A stretch of 64,000 nucleotides of DNA from Haloferax namakaokahaiae (GCF_042663225.1 NZ_JBHTAA010000002.1:248001-312000), one strand, 5' to 3'. Shown: positions 1 through 8,246, counted from the first letter of the stretch. Notes: a model not told the origin generated them from the sequence alone. Made by a program: numbers and translations.

Positions 1-466
1 CGAGGACGATGGTCCCGACTGCGACGATGACGAGCGAACTCCCGGTGAGCGACGCACCGCCGACCGAGACGGTCCCGATGTCTAACGGGAGCGTGTACCG
101 CGACGGGAAGTAGTTGATGAGCACGCCGTCGAGGAACACTGTCAACCCGAGTGTGGTAAAGATGCCGAGGAGGATGCGTTCCTCGCCGTCCGACCGATAG
201 ACGAGCGAGAGAATCGTCCGATCGACGAGCAACCCGAAGCCTGCGACTGCGACGAGCGCGACGATCGCCGCGACGGTGAGACTCATGCCGCTGTTGACGA
301 CGATTGTCGCCACGAGCACCGCGAGCACGGCGAAGGTACCGATGGCGAGGTTGAGCACTTCACCAAGCCCGAAGACGAGCGTGATTCCGACACCGAGCAG
401 GGCGAGGAACACGCCGAAGGCGAGTCCGTCAACGGCGACACCCAGTAGTGTACTAGTCGTGACCAT
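1..466 (-). CDS. Branched-chain amino-acid-type (LivH-like) ABC transporter permease, 5' part only
   Basis: An open frame begins with ATG at 466 and runs off the left edge, giving about 155 residues of a very hydrophobic protein. The N-terminus reads like the LivH/BraD permease family: a first membrane helix, then the segment LGVGITLVFGLGEVLNLAIG, followed by further helices. LivH permeases form the membrane channel of ABC importers for branched-chain amino acids, amides and, in several bacteria, aromatic acids. The gene follows the binding-protein gene by 87 bases on the same strand, so the two are very likely one operon with LivM, LivG and LivF genes to the left. In this setting uptake of an aromatic acid is a reasonable inference, but the substrate cannot be read from sequence. 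Confidence 0.85.
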   Translation of the reverse strand, partial: MVTTSTLLGVAVDGLAFGVFLALLGVGITLVFGLGEVLNLAIGTFAVLAVLVATIVVNSGMSLTVAAIVALVAVAGFGLLVDRTILSLVYRSDGEERILLGIFTTLGLTVFLDGVLINYFPSRYTLPLDIGTVSVGGASLTGSSLVIVAVGTIVL

Positions 467-553
467 GTTACGACTCCGATATCACCAAGCGGTCTGCACC
501 CCCGCTCCGGTGGGTGGGGAGTGCGTCGGTGCTGTCCCGTGCTGATGGCCCCT

Positions 554-1822
554 TCATTGGTCTGCGGGGAGTGCGGGCAGTGCTTCGGTGCGGAACTGTT
601 CTTCGAAACCAAAGTCACCGTCCGGGAAGTACGATGGAGCTTCCGCCGTCAGCTTGCTGTAAATCTGCACCTGGTTCTTCAGTTCGCCGTTCTCGGTGTA
701 CTCGATTGGGTTCGCAAACAGGGTGTCGAACTTGATGCTGCGGATGGCCTCGGCGATTGCCGTCGGCTCTGCCGACCCCGCGTCTTCGATTGCTTGGGCC
801 AGCATCTTGCCCGAGACGTAGCCGTAGGCGGTGTGAGTGTCGAACTGAGAGCCAGTCGCCTCCCCGAATCGTTGTGCGACTTCCGCGAACTCGTCGCTGT
901 ACGGGTCCGAGTTGTGCACGTGAGTGAACCCGCCCTCGAAGGCGAGGTTGCCGAGTGCACCCGCGATGACGCCCGGCGGGAAACTCGGACCGGTGATGAC
1001 GTCTGGCGAGTATCCGAGTTCGTTCAGCTGGTTTGCGATAGTGAGCGACCCCGGCGGGTGACCCGTGGCGACCATCATTTCGATGTCCTCTGGGAACTTC
1101 CGGATGAACGACTTGAAGTCGCTCGCCCCGACGGGTGCAGCCTCGATGGCTACGTCAACGTCGAAGTGTTCTTCGATCCCCTCCTCGACGGACCGGCCCC
1201 ACGCGTAGTCACCGATAATCGCACCGACTTTCGAGTAGCCGGCGTCCGCGACGAGACTGGCCTGTGCCCGCATCGTCGTGTCCGCGGGAAGCAACCCGAC
1301 GCGGAACGTGTAGGTCGTATCGGGAGTAATCGTCTCGTTCGACCCCGACATGTGGAGAAGCATCGGCACTTCGAGTTCCTGTGCCGTTCGCGCCGTTCGG
1401 ATACCGACGTCAGAGGAGACGGGGCCAACCGTCGCCACGGCGTTCTCCTGTTCGACGAACCGGCGGAACGTCGAGTCCGCGGCGGCGGCGTCACTCTTCG
1501 TGTCGGATTCGACGATTTCGAGTTGCCGTCCGAGCACACCGCCGTCTTCGTTTACTTCCTGAACGGCGAACGCCAATCCGGCCTTGTGGGCGTTCCCCCA
1601 CGGTGTGAACGGACCCGAGAGTGGTTGGAGAGAGCCGATAACGATTGGGTCACCGGAGCCACCGCCCGACCCACCGTCTCCCGTCGTGTCTCCGTCGCCT
1701 CCACTTCCGCTACCGCCGTCGGAACCCGAGTCGCCGCCGGTACATCCGGCGAGTAATCCGGCACCCGCGACGCCACTCAGTTTCACAAAGTTCCGTCTAC
1801 GCATCAGTTTTGGCTTAACCAT
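554..1822 (-). CDS. LivK-type ABC transporter substrate-binding lipoprotein
   Basis: This is a 422-residue periplasmic-binding protein of the branched-chain amino acid (LivK) family. The N-terminus has a twin-arginine signal (RRRNF at residues 8-12), a hydrophobic stretch and a lipobox LLAGC with the lipidated cysteine near residue 27. A Gly/Ser/Asp-rich linker follows, then the mature domain starting IVIGSLQPLSGPFTPWG. I chose ATG 1822 over the in-frame GTG 1831 because a TATA-like stretch at about 1845-1853 would place transcription start at or near 1822. It is upstream of the LivH-like permease in the same operon. LivK relatives bind amino acids but also benzoate-like and phenylpropanoid acids; the neighbouring catabolic genes favour an aromatic ligand (inference). 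Confidence 0.9.
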   Translation of the reverse strand: MVKPKLMRRRNFVKLSGVAGAGLLAGCTGGDSGSDGGSGSGGDGDTTGDGGSGGGSGDPIVIGSLQPLSGPFTPWGNAHKAGLAFAVQEVNEDGGVLGRQLEIVESDTKSDAAAADSTFRRFVEQENAVATVGPVSSDVGIRTARTAQELEVPMLLHMSGSNETITPDTTYTFRVGLLPADTTMRAQASLVADAGYSKVGAIIGDYAWGRSVEEGIEEHFDVDVAIEAAPVGASDFKSFIRKFPEDIEMMVATGHPPGSLTIANQLNELGYSPDVITGPSFPPGVIAGALGNLAFEGGFTHVHNSDPYSDEFAEVAQRFGEATGSQFDTHTAYGYVSGKMLAQAIEDAGSAEPTAIAEAIRSIKFDTLFANPIEYTENGELKNQVQIYSKLTAEAPSYFPDGDFGFEEQFRTEALPALPADQ

Positions 1823-2164
1823 GACGTTCACAATTATTCACACCGTTAAAAATCTTTGCAGTGTGTTCTCGTCTGTGATGGCACTGTACGTTCGACAGAC
1901 AGGACGCCATGAACGCCCGATTTCGACGGATTGAGTTCGTCGAAAAACCAGATGAAGCGTGGCGAGTCGAGAATCGGCGACGATTGCGATACTGCACACG
2001 TGTTGACGCTGTCGTGGCGGTCTGTCCGCACGGTCAGTCTGCGGACGACGTCGATGCGAGGGCGTGGCCGATGAACCGCTCGGTGAGACACTGACGTGAA
2101 CTCGTCACCGACCTCCGTCGCCGACGCAAGCACTTATTAATTCGTTCACACGACGTAGAGTGCG
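1823..2164. other. Intergenic region between the Liv operon and the MaoC gene
   Basis: This stretch separates two divergent transcription units. It holds a TATA-like box for the Liv operon near 1845-1853 (minus strand) and one for the MaoC gene at 2133-2142. Short open frames here lack any recognisable domain and have no convincing start context. I see no gene in it. Confidence 0.6.
2133..2142 (+). promoter_or_regulatory. TATA-like box of the MaoC gene
   Basis: The sequence cttattaatt lies 23-32 bases before the ATG at 2165, the spacing expected for a leaderless haloarchaeal transcript. Confidence 0.5.
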
Positions 2165-2617
2165 ATGGCACTCCGATGCTACGAAGACATTCAGGTTGGA
2201 GAAGTTCACGACCTCGGCTCCTACGAGGCGGACCGCGCAGAACTCCTCGCGTTCGCGGAGCGATACGACCCCCAACCGATTCACATCGACCCGGACGTCG
2301 CGGCAGAGACGATGTACGGTGGAATCATTGCGAGCGGCTGGCACACTGCGAGTTCCTGTATGCGCTTGCTCGTGGATGAATTCCTCTCGGAGACAGAGAC
2401 GCTGGGGTCGTTCGGTCTCGACGAACTCCGATGGAGAACGCCGGTCTATCCGGGTGACGAGATAACAGTCGAAGTCCGAATCCTCGAAAAGACCGAGTCT
2501 ACCAGTCGAGCGGACCGTGGCTACATCACGTCCGAGACTGAAGCCAAGAATCAGGACGGAGACGAAGTCGTCTATTGGCGGGCGACGAACATCTTCCTGA
2601 GAACAACAGAAGACTGA
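2165..2617 (+). CDS. MaoC-like acyl-CoA hydratase/dehydratase
   Basis: This is a 150-residue single hotdog-fold protein. The hydratase signature with catalytic Asp35 and His40 (YDPQPIHID) is followed by the typical GGIIASGWHTAS helix region. MaoC enzymes hydrate trans-enoyl-CoA thioesters to (R)-3-hydroxyacyl-CoA. It could hydrate a side-chain enoyl-CoA such as cinnamoyl-CoA, or a ring-derived unsaturated CoA ester. It stands alone on the plus strand with its own promoter and is followed by a double-hotdog protein and a CoA ligase gene in the same direction. The family call is firm; the substrate is not determinable. Confidence 0.85.
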   Translation: MALRCYEDIQVGEVHDLGSYEADRAELLAFAERYDPQPIHIDPDVAAETMYGGIIASGWHTASSCMRLLVDEFLSETETLGSFGLDELRWRTPVYPGDEITVEVRILEKTESTSRADRGYITSETEAKNQDGDEVVYWRATNIFLRTTED

Positions 2618-2760
2618 CGCCTCACGACCGCGCGTCGGCCGAGGTGGATTGCATCTTCGACAGTGGTCCTCGGCGGAATCGACCCGAGCACACACGCGAA
2701 CGAATTCCGGGACATCCTCTCGAAGGACGCCAGCCTTCGACACCCTTGCCGAAAACTGAA

Positions 2761-2770
2761 TTATATTATA
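2761..2770 (+). promoter_or_regulatory. TATA-like box of the double-hotdog gene
   Basis: ttatattata lies 23-32 bases upstream of the GTG start at 2793 and supports that start as a leaderless one. Confidence 0.5.
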
Positions 2771-2792
2771 TGATCATGGCAATCACGTACAC

Positions 2793-3632
2793 GTGCGTAC
2801 TATTGACAAGCACCCGGTTCGCTTCGGCGAACTCGCGGGACCACTCGTACATGGAGCGATGTTCTTCGACTGGCAACTCGTCTCGACGCAGGAGTTCGCT
2901 CGCGGGATGGAGTACTCGTTCGAGGAACTCGTCGCCGACGGCGCGATTCCGTATGCCCCCGTTGGGGTCGATACGACCGTCTATCGATATCCGACGTTCG
3001 GTGAGACGGTCTCCGTGGACGTCATCGTGAGCAACGTCGGCAATTCGAGTCTCAAATTGATTTACGAGATGACCGATGGTGACGGTGAACCGCTCTCGAC
3101 AGCCCAAATGACACACGTGACGATTGCACCTGCGGGAGGCGCACTCGCCCATCCAGCAGACGTCAAAGAACGACTCGCCGAACGCCAAACGAAACGGACT
3201 GTCAACGTCGGCCCCGGCGAGGAACCGACTGGTGACGAGTCGTATCCGACGTTCGAAGAATCGTTCAGCGTGAACTCACCCCATATCGAGTCCTCGGAAC
3301 TCGCGTACTTCGAAGAGTATCCACGGTTCGCTGATATCGCCCTCGAGTCTCATTTAGAGAGCGAAGGAGTGCGTTTGGCCGACCTCGCTGGCGAGTATCA
3401 ACCGTTCCGTATCCGCGACTGGCACTGGGAGTTCAAGTCACCAGTCGAGTTCAACTCCGAACTCACGGTCGAATGTGACGTTCGAGCAGTGGACGACGAG
3501 ACGATTCGAATCGACCACACGTTCCGAACAGCGGGAGAAACTCGAATTCGTGGCGTCAGCGAGTACGGTTGCTTCGACCGTACTGGAATCCCGACGACGT
3601 TCACTGCGGAGATGCTCACTCCTTTCGAATAA
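2793..3632 (+). CDS. Double-hotdog acyl-CoA thioesterase/hydratase-like protein
   Basis: This 279-residue protein reads as two hotdog-like halves. The first (about residues 1-125) contains HGAMFFDWQLVSTQEFARGMEY and YRYPTFGETVSVDV, resembling 4-hydroxybenzoyl-CoA thioesterase or acyl-ACP thioesterase domains. The second (about 150-279) has SSELAYFEEYPRFADIALES, the usual position of a hotdog central helix. It likely hydrolyses or handles an acyl-CoA made by the downstream ligase. The start is GTG 2793; no ATG in frame preserves the N-terminal strand, and a TATA-like box sits at the right distance. Function beyond the fold family is uncertain. Confidence 0.65.
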   Translation: MRTIDKHPVRFGELAGPLVHGAMFFDWQLVSTQEFARGMEYSFEELVADGAIPYAPVGVDTTVYRYPTFGETVSVDVIVSNVGNSSLKLIYEMTDGDGEPLSTAQMTHVTIAPAGGALAHPADVKERLAERQTKRTVNVGPGEEPTGDESYPTFEESFSVNSPHIESSELAYFEEYPRFADIALESHLESEGVRLADLAGEYQPFRIRDWHWEFKSPVEFNSELTVECDVRAVDDETIRIDHTFRTAGETRIRGVSEYGCFDRTGIPTTFTAEMLTPFE

Positions 3633-3738
3633 GTGTCGAGATGAACAGTCTTGCGCCACCTACACCGGAGAAAGGAGTTGATTCAATGGCACTAACCACA
3701 ATCTATTTGACGATTAATACTGATGCTTAAACTAAGCG

Positions 3739-5364
3739 ATGCAAGAGAACATACCAGAGTCATATCTGCCAACGGAGGGACCTCAGCTCATACACGCACT
3801 GCCAGAAACCCACTATCTACAGGAGATCAACGTCGCTACCGAGCTGGTTGACCGACACGTCTCGGCGGGCCGGGGAGACAACGTCGCAATACGGTTCGAA
3901 GACGACGAAATCACGTACGCCGACCTTCAAGAACAGGTCAATCGTCTCGGCAACGGGTTGCTCGAACACGGCGTCGAGCCGGGAGACCGCGTCGTCGTTC
4001 GGTTCACGAACCGCCCCGAGGCAATCGTCGCCTGTCTCGCAGCCCAGAAAATCGGGGCAGTCGCGTTACCGTCGATGAAACTGCTGCGTGCGGCGGAACT
4101 CGTTCACATCATCAACAACGCAGAGGCATCGACCGTGGTCGTCTACGACGACCTGCTCGAAGAGATCGACCTCGCACTGCCGAAGACGGACTCGGTCGAG
4201 AACGTCATCGTCGTCGAGCGCAACGGTGTCGAACACGACCACACTGATTACGACGAACTCACCTCGGCTGCGGACGATGAGTTGGAAGCGTACCAGACCG
4301 AACGCGACGACATCGCGTTGATGCTCTACACCTCGGGGACGACCGGCGAACCGAAAGGGACGGTCCATACGCACCGCCAACTCCTGGCGACCGCCGACAG
4401 CTACGCACGGTACTGTCTCAATCCAACCGAGGACGACGTGTTCGGTGGCAATCCACCACTTCCATTCGCGTACGGCTACGGCGACTTGGTGACGTTCCCG
4501 CTCCGGTTCGGTGCGACCACGAGCCTCGTCGAGAACGCCACACCCGGTGACCTCCTCCAGGCCGTCGAAGACCACGGTATTTCGATTCTCTGCTCGATTC
4601 CGACGGCGTACAACCAGATTCTGGAAAAATACCCCGATGCCCCCGAGGAGTACGACACGTCCTCACTCCGTATGGCGGTCAGTGCGGGTGAGCCACTGAC
4701 CCACAGCACGTTCAACGCCTTCTACGACAGCTACGGAGTCGAGATTTACGATGGCATCGGCACGACGGAGATGCTCCACATCTTCGTGAGCCATCAAGAA
4801 GGACAGGAGATCGACCCCGGTGCGACGGGCTACCCCGTTCCCGGATACGAGTGCAAAGTAATCGACCCGGACACGGGCGAAGAACTCCCGCGCGGTGAAG
4901 CAGGGATGCTCGCAGTGCGTGGTCCAACGGGAATCACGTACTGGAATCGTCCCGAGAAACAGCAGAGTGCAACCGTCGATGGATGGAGTCTCCCCGGAGA
5001 CATCTACATTCACCGTGACGATGGCCGTCTCGAATACAAGTCTCGGAAAGACGACCTCATCATCTCCAGCGGCTACAACATCCCCGGCCCAGAGGTCGAG
5101 GCAGTGCTGCAGGAACGCGAAGAGGTCTCAGAGGTGGCCGTCGTCGGCGTCCCAGACGACGAACGCGGACAGGTCGTAAAGGCGTTCATCATCGTCGCAG
5201 ACGGATACGAGGGTAGCGACGAGTTGACAGAGTCGTTGCAGAATCACGTCAAGAACACGCTGGCACCGTACAAGTACCCACGCCGGGTCGAGTACGTCAA
5301 ACAACTCCCACGGACCGAGACCGGAAAGATTCAGCGCGTGAAGCTCCGCGAGCGCGAGCAGTAA
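3739..5364 (+). CDS. Benzoate/2-aminobenzoate-type CoA ligase (class I adenylate-forming)
   Basis: This 541-residue ANL-superfamily enzyme has all core motifs: the ATP-binding loop YTSGTTGEPKG (residues 197-207), the GIGTTEMLHIF segment, the hinge region SRKDDLIISSGYNI, and the C-terminal PRTETGKIQR with the catalytic lysine at about 530. The N-terminal third and the PLPFAYGYGDLVTFPLRFGA stretch resemble benzoate- and 2-aminobenzoate-CoA ligases more than long-chain fatty acyl ligases. It would activate an aromatic acid to its CoA thioester using ATP (AMP + PPi), the entry step of a CoA-dependent pathway. It lies upstream of the paaABCD-like cluster and is convergent with the SDR gene, from which a T-run separates it. 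Exact substrate is inferred. Confidence 0.85.
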   Translation: MQENIPESYLPTEGPQLIHALPETHYLQEINVATELVDRHVSAGRGDNVAIRFEDDEITYADLQEQVNRLGNGLLEHGVEPGDRVVVRFTNRPEAIVACLAAQKIGAVALPSMKLLRAAELVHIINNAEASTVVVYDDLLEEIDLALPKTDSVENVIVVERNGVEHDHTDYDELTSAADDELEAYQTERDDIALMLYTSGTTGEPKGTVHTHRQLLATADSYARYCLNPTEDDVFGGNPPLPFAYGYGDLVTFPLRFGATTSLVENATPGDLLQAVEDHGISILCSIPTAYNQILEKYPDAPEEYDTSSLRMAVSAGEPLTHSTFNAFYDSYGVEIYDGIGTTEMLHIFVSHQEGQEIDPGATGYPVPGYECKVIDPDTGEELPRGEAGMLAVRGPTGITYWNRPEKQQSATVDGWSLPGDIYIHRDDGRLEYKSRKDDLIISSGYNIPGPEVEAVLQEREEVSEVAVVGVPDDERGQVVKAFIIVADGYEGSDELTESLQNHVKNTLAPYKYPRRVEYVKQLPRTETGKIQRVKLREREQ

Positions 5365-5382
5365 CCGCGAGAATCGAGAAAA

Positions 5383-5389
5383 TTTTTTT
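5383..5389 (+). terminator. Oligo-T transcription stop after the CoA ligase
   Basis: A run of seven T follows the ligase stop codon by 18 bases, in the 42-base gap between two convergent genes. Archaeal RNA polymerase stops at such T runs. Confidence 0.45.
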
Positions 5390-5406
5390 ACGAACGAAAG
5401 AGCGTC

Positions 5407-6186
5407 CTATCGCCGGATGTACCCGCCGTCAACGTGCACGGTTTCGCCAGTAATCCAACTGGCGGCGTCGCTTGCGAGGAAGACGACTGCATTTGCCACC
5501 TCCGCTGGCTGACCGACGCGTTCGAGCGCGTACGACTCTCCCAATTTCTCGCGGTACTTTTCTATCCACTCGGTGGTGGACGGTGTCTCGACGGTTCCCG
5601 GACAGACGCAGTTGACTCGGACACCTGCGCCGCCGACTTCCTTGGCCATCGTCTTCGTGAACGACTTGTTCGCCGCTTTGGCTGCGCCGTACACTGCCAG
5701 TCCCGGGTCGTTGCCGCGGTACGATGAGCTCGCGTAGTTGATGACGACACCCTCGTTCCGTTCGACCATCCCCGGAAGTGCAGCGTGGGTGCAGTTGAGT
5801 GTCCCGTAGAGGGAGACGCGAAGTTTCTCGTCCCAATCAGACGGCTCAGAGTCGAGGAATCGTTTGACGCCCGCTAATCCTGCGTTGTTGACGAGAACAT
5901 CGAGTGCGCCGAACGCTTCGTTCGTCGCTTCGACCATTGCGACGGCGGCGTCGTACTCAGAGACGTCGATTTCGACCCCGATCGTTCGGGTGTCGTACGC
6001 ATCAGCGAGACGGTCTGCGACCTTTCGTGCCCCTGCTTCGTCGAGGTCGGCGATGACGACGTTCGCCCCGAGGGAGGCAAACGCTTCCGCGACGGCTTCG
6101 CCGATTCCCTGGGCGGCGCCGGTTACACAGACAGTCTTGTCAGTGAAGTCGAACGCCTGCCGAATGTCTGGCGACTCGATGGTCAC
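5407..6186 (-). CDS. SDR-family NAD(P)-dependent dehydrogenase
   Basis: This is a 259-residue classical short-chain dehydrogenase/reductase. The nucleotide-binding TGAAQGIG is at residues 22-29, NNAG at about 100-103, and the active-site YGAAK has Tyr166 and Lys170, with the SSS run at 153-155 just before. Asp48 at the end of the second strand (VVIADLDE) suggests NAD+ preference. Relatives include 3-hydroxyacyl-CoA dehydrogenases and dihydrodiol dehydrogenases. The gene follows the enoyl-CoA hydratase by 4 bases and is surely co-transcribed, which favours 3-hydroxyacyl-CoA oxidation or oxidation of a dihydrodiol-CoA intermediate. Substrate is not determinable. Confidence 0.9.
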   Translation of the reverse strand: MTIESPDIRQAFDFTDKTVCVTGAAQGIGEAVAEAFASLGANVVIADLDEAGARKVADRLADAYDTRTIGVEIDVSEYDAAVAMVEATNEAFGALDVLVNNAGLAGVKRFLDSEPSDWDEKLRVSLYGTLNCTHAALPGMVERNEGVVINYASSSYRGNDPGLAVYGAAKAANKSFTKTMAKEVGGAGVRVNCVCPGTVETPSTTEWIEKYREKLGESYALERVGQPAEVANAVVFLASDAASWITGETVHVDGGYIRR

Positions 6187-6190
6187 GACC

Positions 6191-7012
6191 TTACTTCCCC
6201 TCGAATTCGGGGCGTTCGTCAGAACCGAACGCGTCGATTGCTTTCGCGTAGTCGTCGGATTGCGCGAGGGCCGGCCACGCGTGGCTACCGTACTCGATGC
6301 CAGCGTCGTAGCCGACGTTGCGCGTGATGTTGACCGCCTGCTTGATGGAACGAAGTGCCAGCGGAGGCTTGCTCGTCAACTTGGATGCCAGTTCGTTGAC
6401 GTGCTCGTCGAGTTCGTCGCGTTCGGCGAAGACGTCGGTCAGAATGCCATCCTCTGCTGCCTCCGTCGCACTGAGACGGTCCCCGGTCATCGTAATCTCT
6501 TTCGCACGGCTTGCACCGACGATAGTAGTCAGTCGCTGGGCAGCGGCACCACCAGGGAGGACGCCGAAGTTGACCTCGGGCTGACCGAACGACGCGTCTT
6601 CGGTTGCAAAGCGGAAGTCCGACGACATCACGATTTCGAACCCACCGCCGAGACAAAGCCCATCGACGGAGACGATGACTGGGGCATCGTACTCCTCGAA
6701 GGCCGCACACATCTCACAGAAGAGGTCGGGCACTCGCTTCTTCTCGTGATAGGTCGAAAAGTCGCTCATTTCACCGACGTCCAACCCGGAACAGAACGCC
6801 CTGTCACCCGCCGAATCGACGAGGACCGCACGGACTGCGATACCATCAGCCTCGTCGTCCAGTGCCTGGAACGCATCGAAGGCGTCGATGAGTTCGTGCT
6901 GCATCTGGATGTTGATGGCGTTCATCGCCTTGGGACGGTCGAGCGTGATACGTCCCAGCCCAGATTCTTCGTCGAAAGACCAGTCGATAGTCTCGTAGTT
7001 TGTCTCTGACAT
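6191..7012 (-). CDS. Enoyl-CoA hydratase/isomerase family protein
   Basis: This is a 273-residue crotonase-fold protein. Oxyanion-hole segments are visible: AFCSGLDVGEM near residue 73 and GLCLGGGFEI near 119. The catalytic-region Glu appears in FGQPEVNFGVLPGGAAAQRL. It is the first gene of a two-gene operon with the SDR. The pair would perform hydration and oxidation of an enoyl-CoA, as in beta-oxidation of phenylpropanoid side chains or in processing of ring-oxygenated CoA esters. A TATA-like element at 7037-7046 (minus strand) and two GTATAC-N6-GTATAC repeats upstream indicate a regulated promoter. Confidence 0.9.
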   Translation of the reverse strand: MSETNYETIDWSFDEESGLGRITLDRPKAMNAINIQMQHELIDAFDAFQALDDEADGIAVRAVLVDSAGDRAFCSGLDVGEMSDFSTYHEKKRVPDLFCEMCAAFEEYDAPVIVSVDGLCLGGGFEIVMSSDFRFATEDASFGQPEVNFGVLPGGAAAQRLTTIVGASRAKEITMTGDRLSATEAAEDGILTDVFAERDELDEHVNELASKLTSKPPLALRSIKQAVNITRNVGYDAGIEYGSHAWPALAQSDDYAKAIDAFGSDERPEFEGK

Positions 7013-7036
7013 CGACTGTCAGTTTTTCACCGGTCC

Positions 7037-7046
7037 ATTAATACTT
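7037..7046 (-). promoter_or_regulatory. TATA-like box of the hydratase-SDR operon
   Basis: On the minus strand, GTTAAGTATTAATGG places a TATA-like core 25-34 bases before the ATG at 7012. Confidence 0.45.
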
Positions 7047-7080
7047 AACGACGGCCGAATTTGACCCGCGTAGTATGCCA

Positions 7081-7098
7081 GTATACAATTCCGTATAC
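7081..7098. promoter_or_regulatory. GTATAC-N6-GTATAC putative operator, proximal copy
   Basis: gtatac aattcc gtatac. Each half is itself palindromic and the halves are 12 bp apart, just over one helical turn. The element lies 69-86 bases upstream of the hydratase start, outside the core promoter, a position suited to an activator. A second copy with the same spacing lies at 7217-7234. The cognate regulator is unknown; the IclR protein at 26843 is a candidate. Confidence 0.5.
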
Positions 7099-7216
7099 AT
7101 TCACGGGATGGGAATGAAACGTTGACACGTACTCCTCCAAGATTACAATCGTAGTACTGTAATGAGATGTGGACCCTCAGAGCCAGTAAACTATAACGAA
7201 AAAACACCATTGGTTA

Positions 7217-7234
7217 GTATACAATAACGTATAC
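7217..7234. promoter_or_regulatory. GTATAC-N6-GTATAC putative operator, distal copy
   Basis: gtatac aataac gtatac, the second copy of the element at 7081-7098, 136 bp away. Four of the six spacer bases match (AAT and the final C). It lies between the hydratase promoter and the 3' end of the ferredoxin gene. Confidence 0.5.
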
Positions 7235-7319
7235 AAAATCGGCGACGATGCAATACGAATGGCTCTGGGTGGAAGTGCTCACGAAAGAAAGAGCCGTGAA
7301 ACGAACCTACTCGGGGAAA

Positions 7320-7604
7320 TCAGGGCCCGCAGTTCGAACGAATTTTCAGATCCGAGCGTGCCTTTGCGACGCACGTGAGAACGTATCCCTCCTCCTTTTC
7401 AGATTCAGAGAGGAACATCGCCTCTACCTGGTCCACTTCGCCTTCGGCGACCTGTAACGCCGAACAGACGCCACAGACACCCATGCGACATTGGTATGCG
7501 AGGTCCATTCCAACCTCTTCGGCGACCTCCAAGATTGGTCGGTCGTCCGGGACCTCGATGGTGCGACCCTCATCGACGAATTCGACTTCGTAGTATTCGA
7601 CCAT
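7320..7604 (-). CDS. Plant-type [2Fe-2S] ferredoxin
   Basis: This 94-residue ferredoxin has cluster ligands Cys39, Cys44, Cys47 (CRMGVCGVC) and Cys78 (VLTCVA), the CX4CX2CXnC pattern of plant-type 2Fe-2S proteins. The domain resembles the C-terminal ferredoxin domain of PaaE, the reductase of phenylacetyl-CoA epoxidase, but no flavin or NAD domain is attached. I chose ATG 7604: the frame stays open upstream but that part is shadow of the acetyltransferase gene. The start overlaps the stop of the upstream acetyltransferase region almost exactly (stop at 7606-7608). It probably passes electrons to the diiron oxygenase encoded divergently at 8247; the flavin reductase would be elsewhere. Confidence 0.9.
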   Translation of the reverse strand: MVEYYEVEFVDEGRTIEVPDDRPILEVAEEVGMDLAYQCRMGVCGVCSALQVAEGEVDQVEAMFLSESEKEEGYVLTCVAKARSDLKIRSNCGP

Positions 7605-7605
7605 G

Positions 7606-8091
7606 TTAGAGGCGTTCTTCGTAGACAAGTTCGACGGGTTCCAACCCGTGGGACTCGAGCATCTTCGAGGCTGCCTCGTCACCAGCCAGCACGTCGATTC
7701 GGTAATAGTTCACCGCGCGTGGGCCTTCCGTGAACCACTCGGCGGCCGCGTCCAGTAACTCGCCAGCGACGCCCTCTCCGCGGTACTCTTCGCGCACGTA
7801 CAGTCCATTGACGTAGCCGTGGTTCGCAAGGCGGAAGATTGGATGGTCACCCATCACCCGCGCTTCGAGGACGCCAATCGGGGTATCCTCGTCGTCAGCT
7901 TCGGCCAAGATGACGGTCCCGTATTTCGAGTCGATGAGCTGATTCTCGAAGTATCGAAGCCAGCGTTCGTCGGCTTGGTCGCTGTGTCCGTATCGGTCGT
8001 CGAAGCTCGAAAGATGGCTCGTGAATCCGTGCCAGAGGTCTAGGATTTCGCTTCCATCGGCTTCAACAGCGTGTCGTGTACGAATACCCAT
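7606..8091 (-). CDS. GNAT-family N-acetyltransferase
   Basis: This 161-residue protein has the GNAT fold signature: GYVNGLYVREEYRGEGVAGE (about residues 90-110) contains the strand beta4 and the acetyl-CoA pyrophosphate loop R/Q-x-x-G-x-G/A, here REEYRGEGVAGELL. The C-terminal SKMLESHGLEPVEL is the usual end of such domains. It transfers an acetyl group from acetyl-CoA to an unknown amine. It is directly upstream of the ferredoxin gene and divergent from paaA, so it may be co-regulated with the oxygenase, but a metabolic link is not evident. Confidence 0.85.
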   Translation of the reverse strand: MGIRTRHAVEADGSEILDLWHGFTSHLSSFDDRYGHSDQADERWLRYFENQLIDSKYGTVILAEADDEDTPIGVLEARVMGDHPIFRLANHGYVNGLYVREEYRGEGVAGELLDAAAEWFTEGPRAVNYYRIDVLAGDEAASKMLESHGLEPVELVYEERL

Positions 8092-8197
8092 ACTACGTGT
8101 ACTAACCCCAAATGCCTAAAATATTCTTATCAACCTGAGCCTTCGGTTAACTTATCCGCGAGTTGCCAACTACACGAAGCGTGAAGATGAGAGAAAC

Positions 8198-8207
8198 ATT
8201 AATTAAC
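8198..8207 (+). promoter_or_regulatory. TATA-like box of the paa operon
   Basis: cattaattaa lies 40-49 bases before the paaA ATG at 8247, leaving a short 5' leader. It is the only strongly AT-rich element near the start. Confidence 0.4.
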
Positions 8208-8246
8208 TCGCGCTCCAAGGTTTGAATAGCCGACCTTAGACAAGCC

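Larger units (their letters stand above)
7013..7319. other. Regulatory intergenic region with paired GTATAC repeats
   Basis: This non-coding stretch lies upstream of the hydratase-SDR operon and downstream of the ferredoxin gene. It is AT-rich compared with its neighbours. It holds the hydratase promoter (TATA-like bases at 7037-7046) and two near-identical GTATAC-N6-GTATAC elements. A 63-codon open frame on the minus strand (7019-7210) has no recognisable composition and is not called. Confidence 0.6.

Noticed and set aside
521..1756. A 411-codon open frame on the plus strand opposite the LivK-like gene
   Set aside because: It is arginine/valine-rich and full of RRR and VRVRV patterns, typical of the antisense of a GC-rich haloarchaeal gene, and it overlaps a clear lipoprotein gene.
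8108..8120. A half-site resembling CCTAAAA upstream of the GNAT gene
   Set aside because: Only one arm is present, so it does not match the iron-type palindromes.
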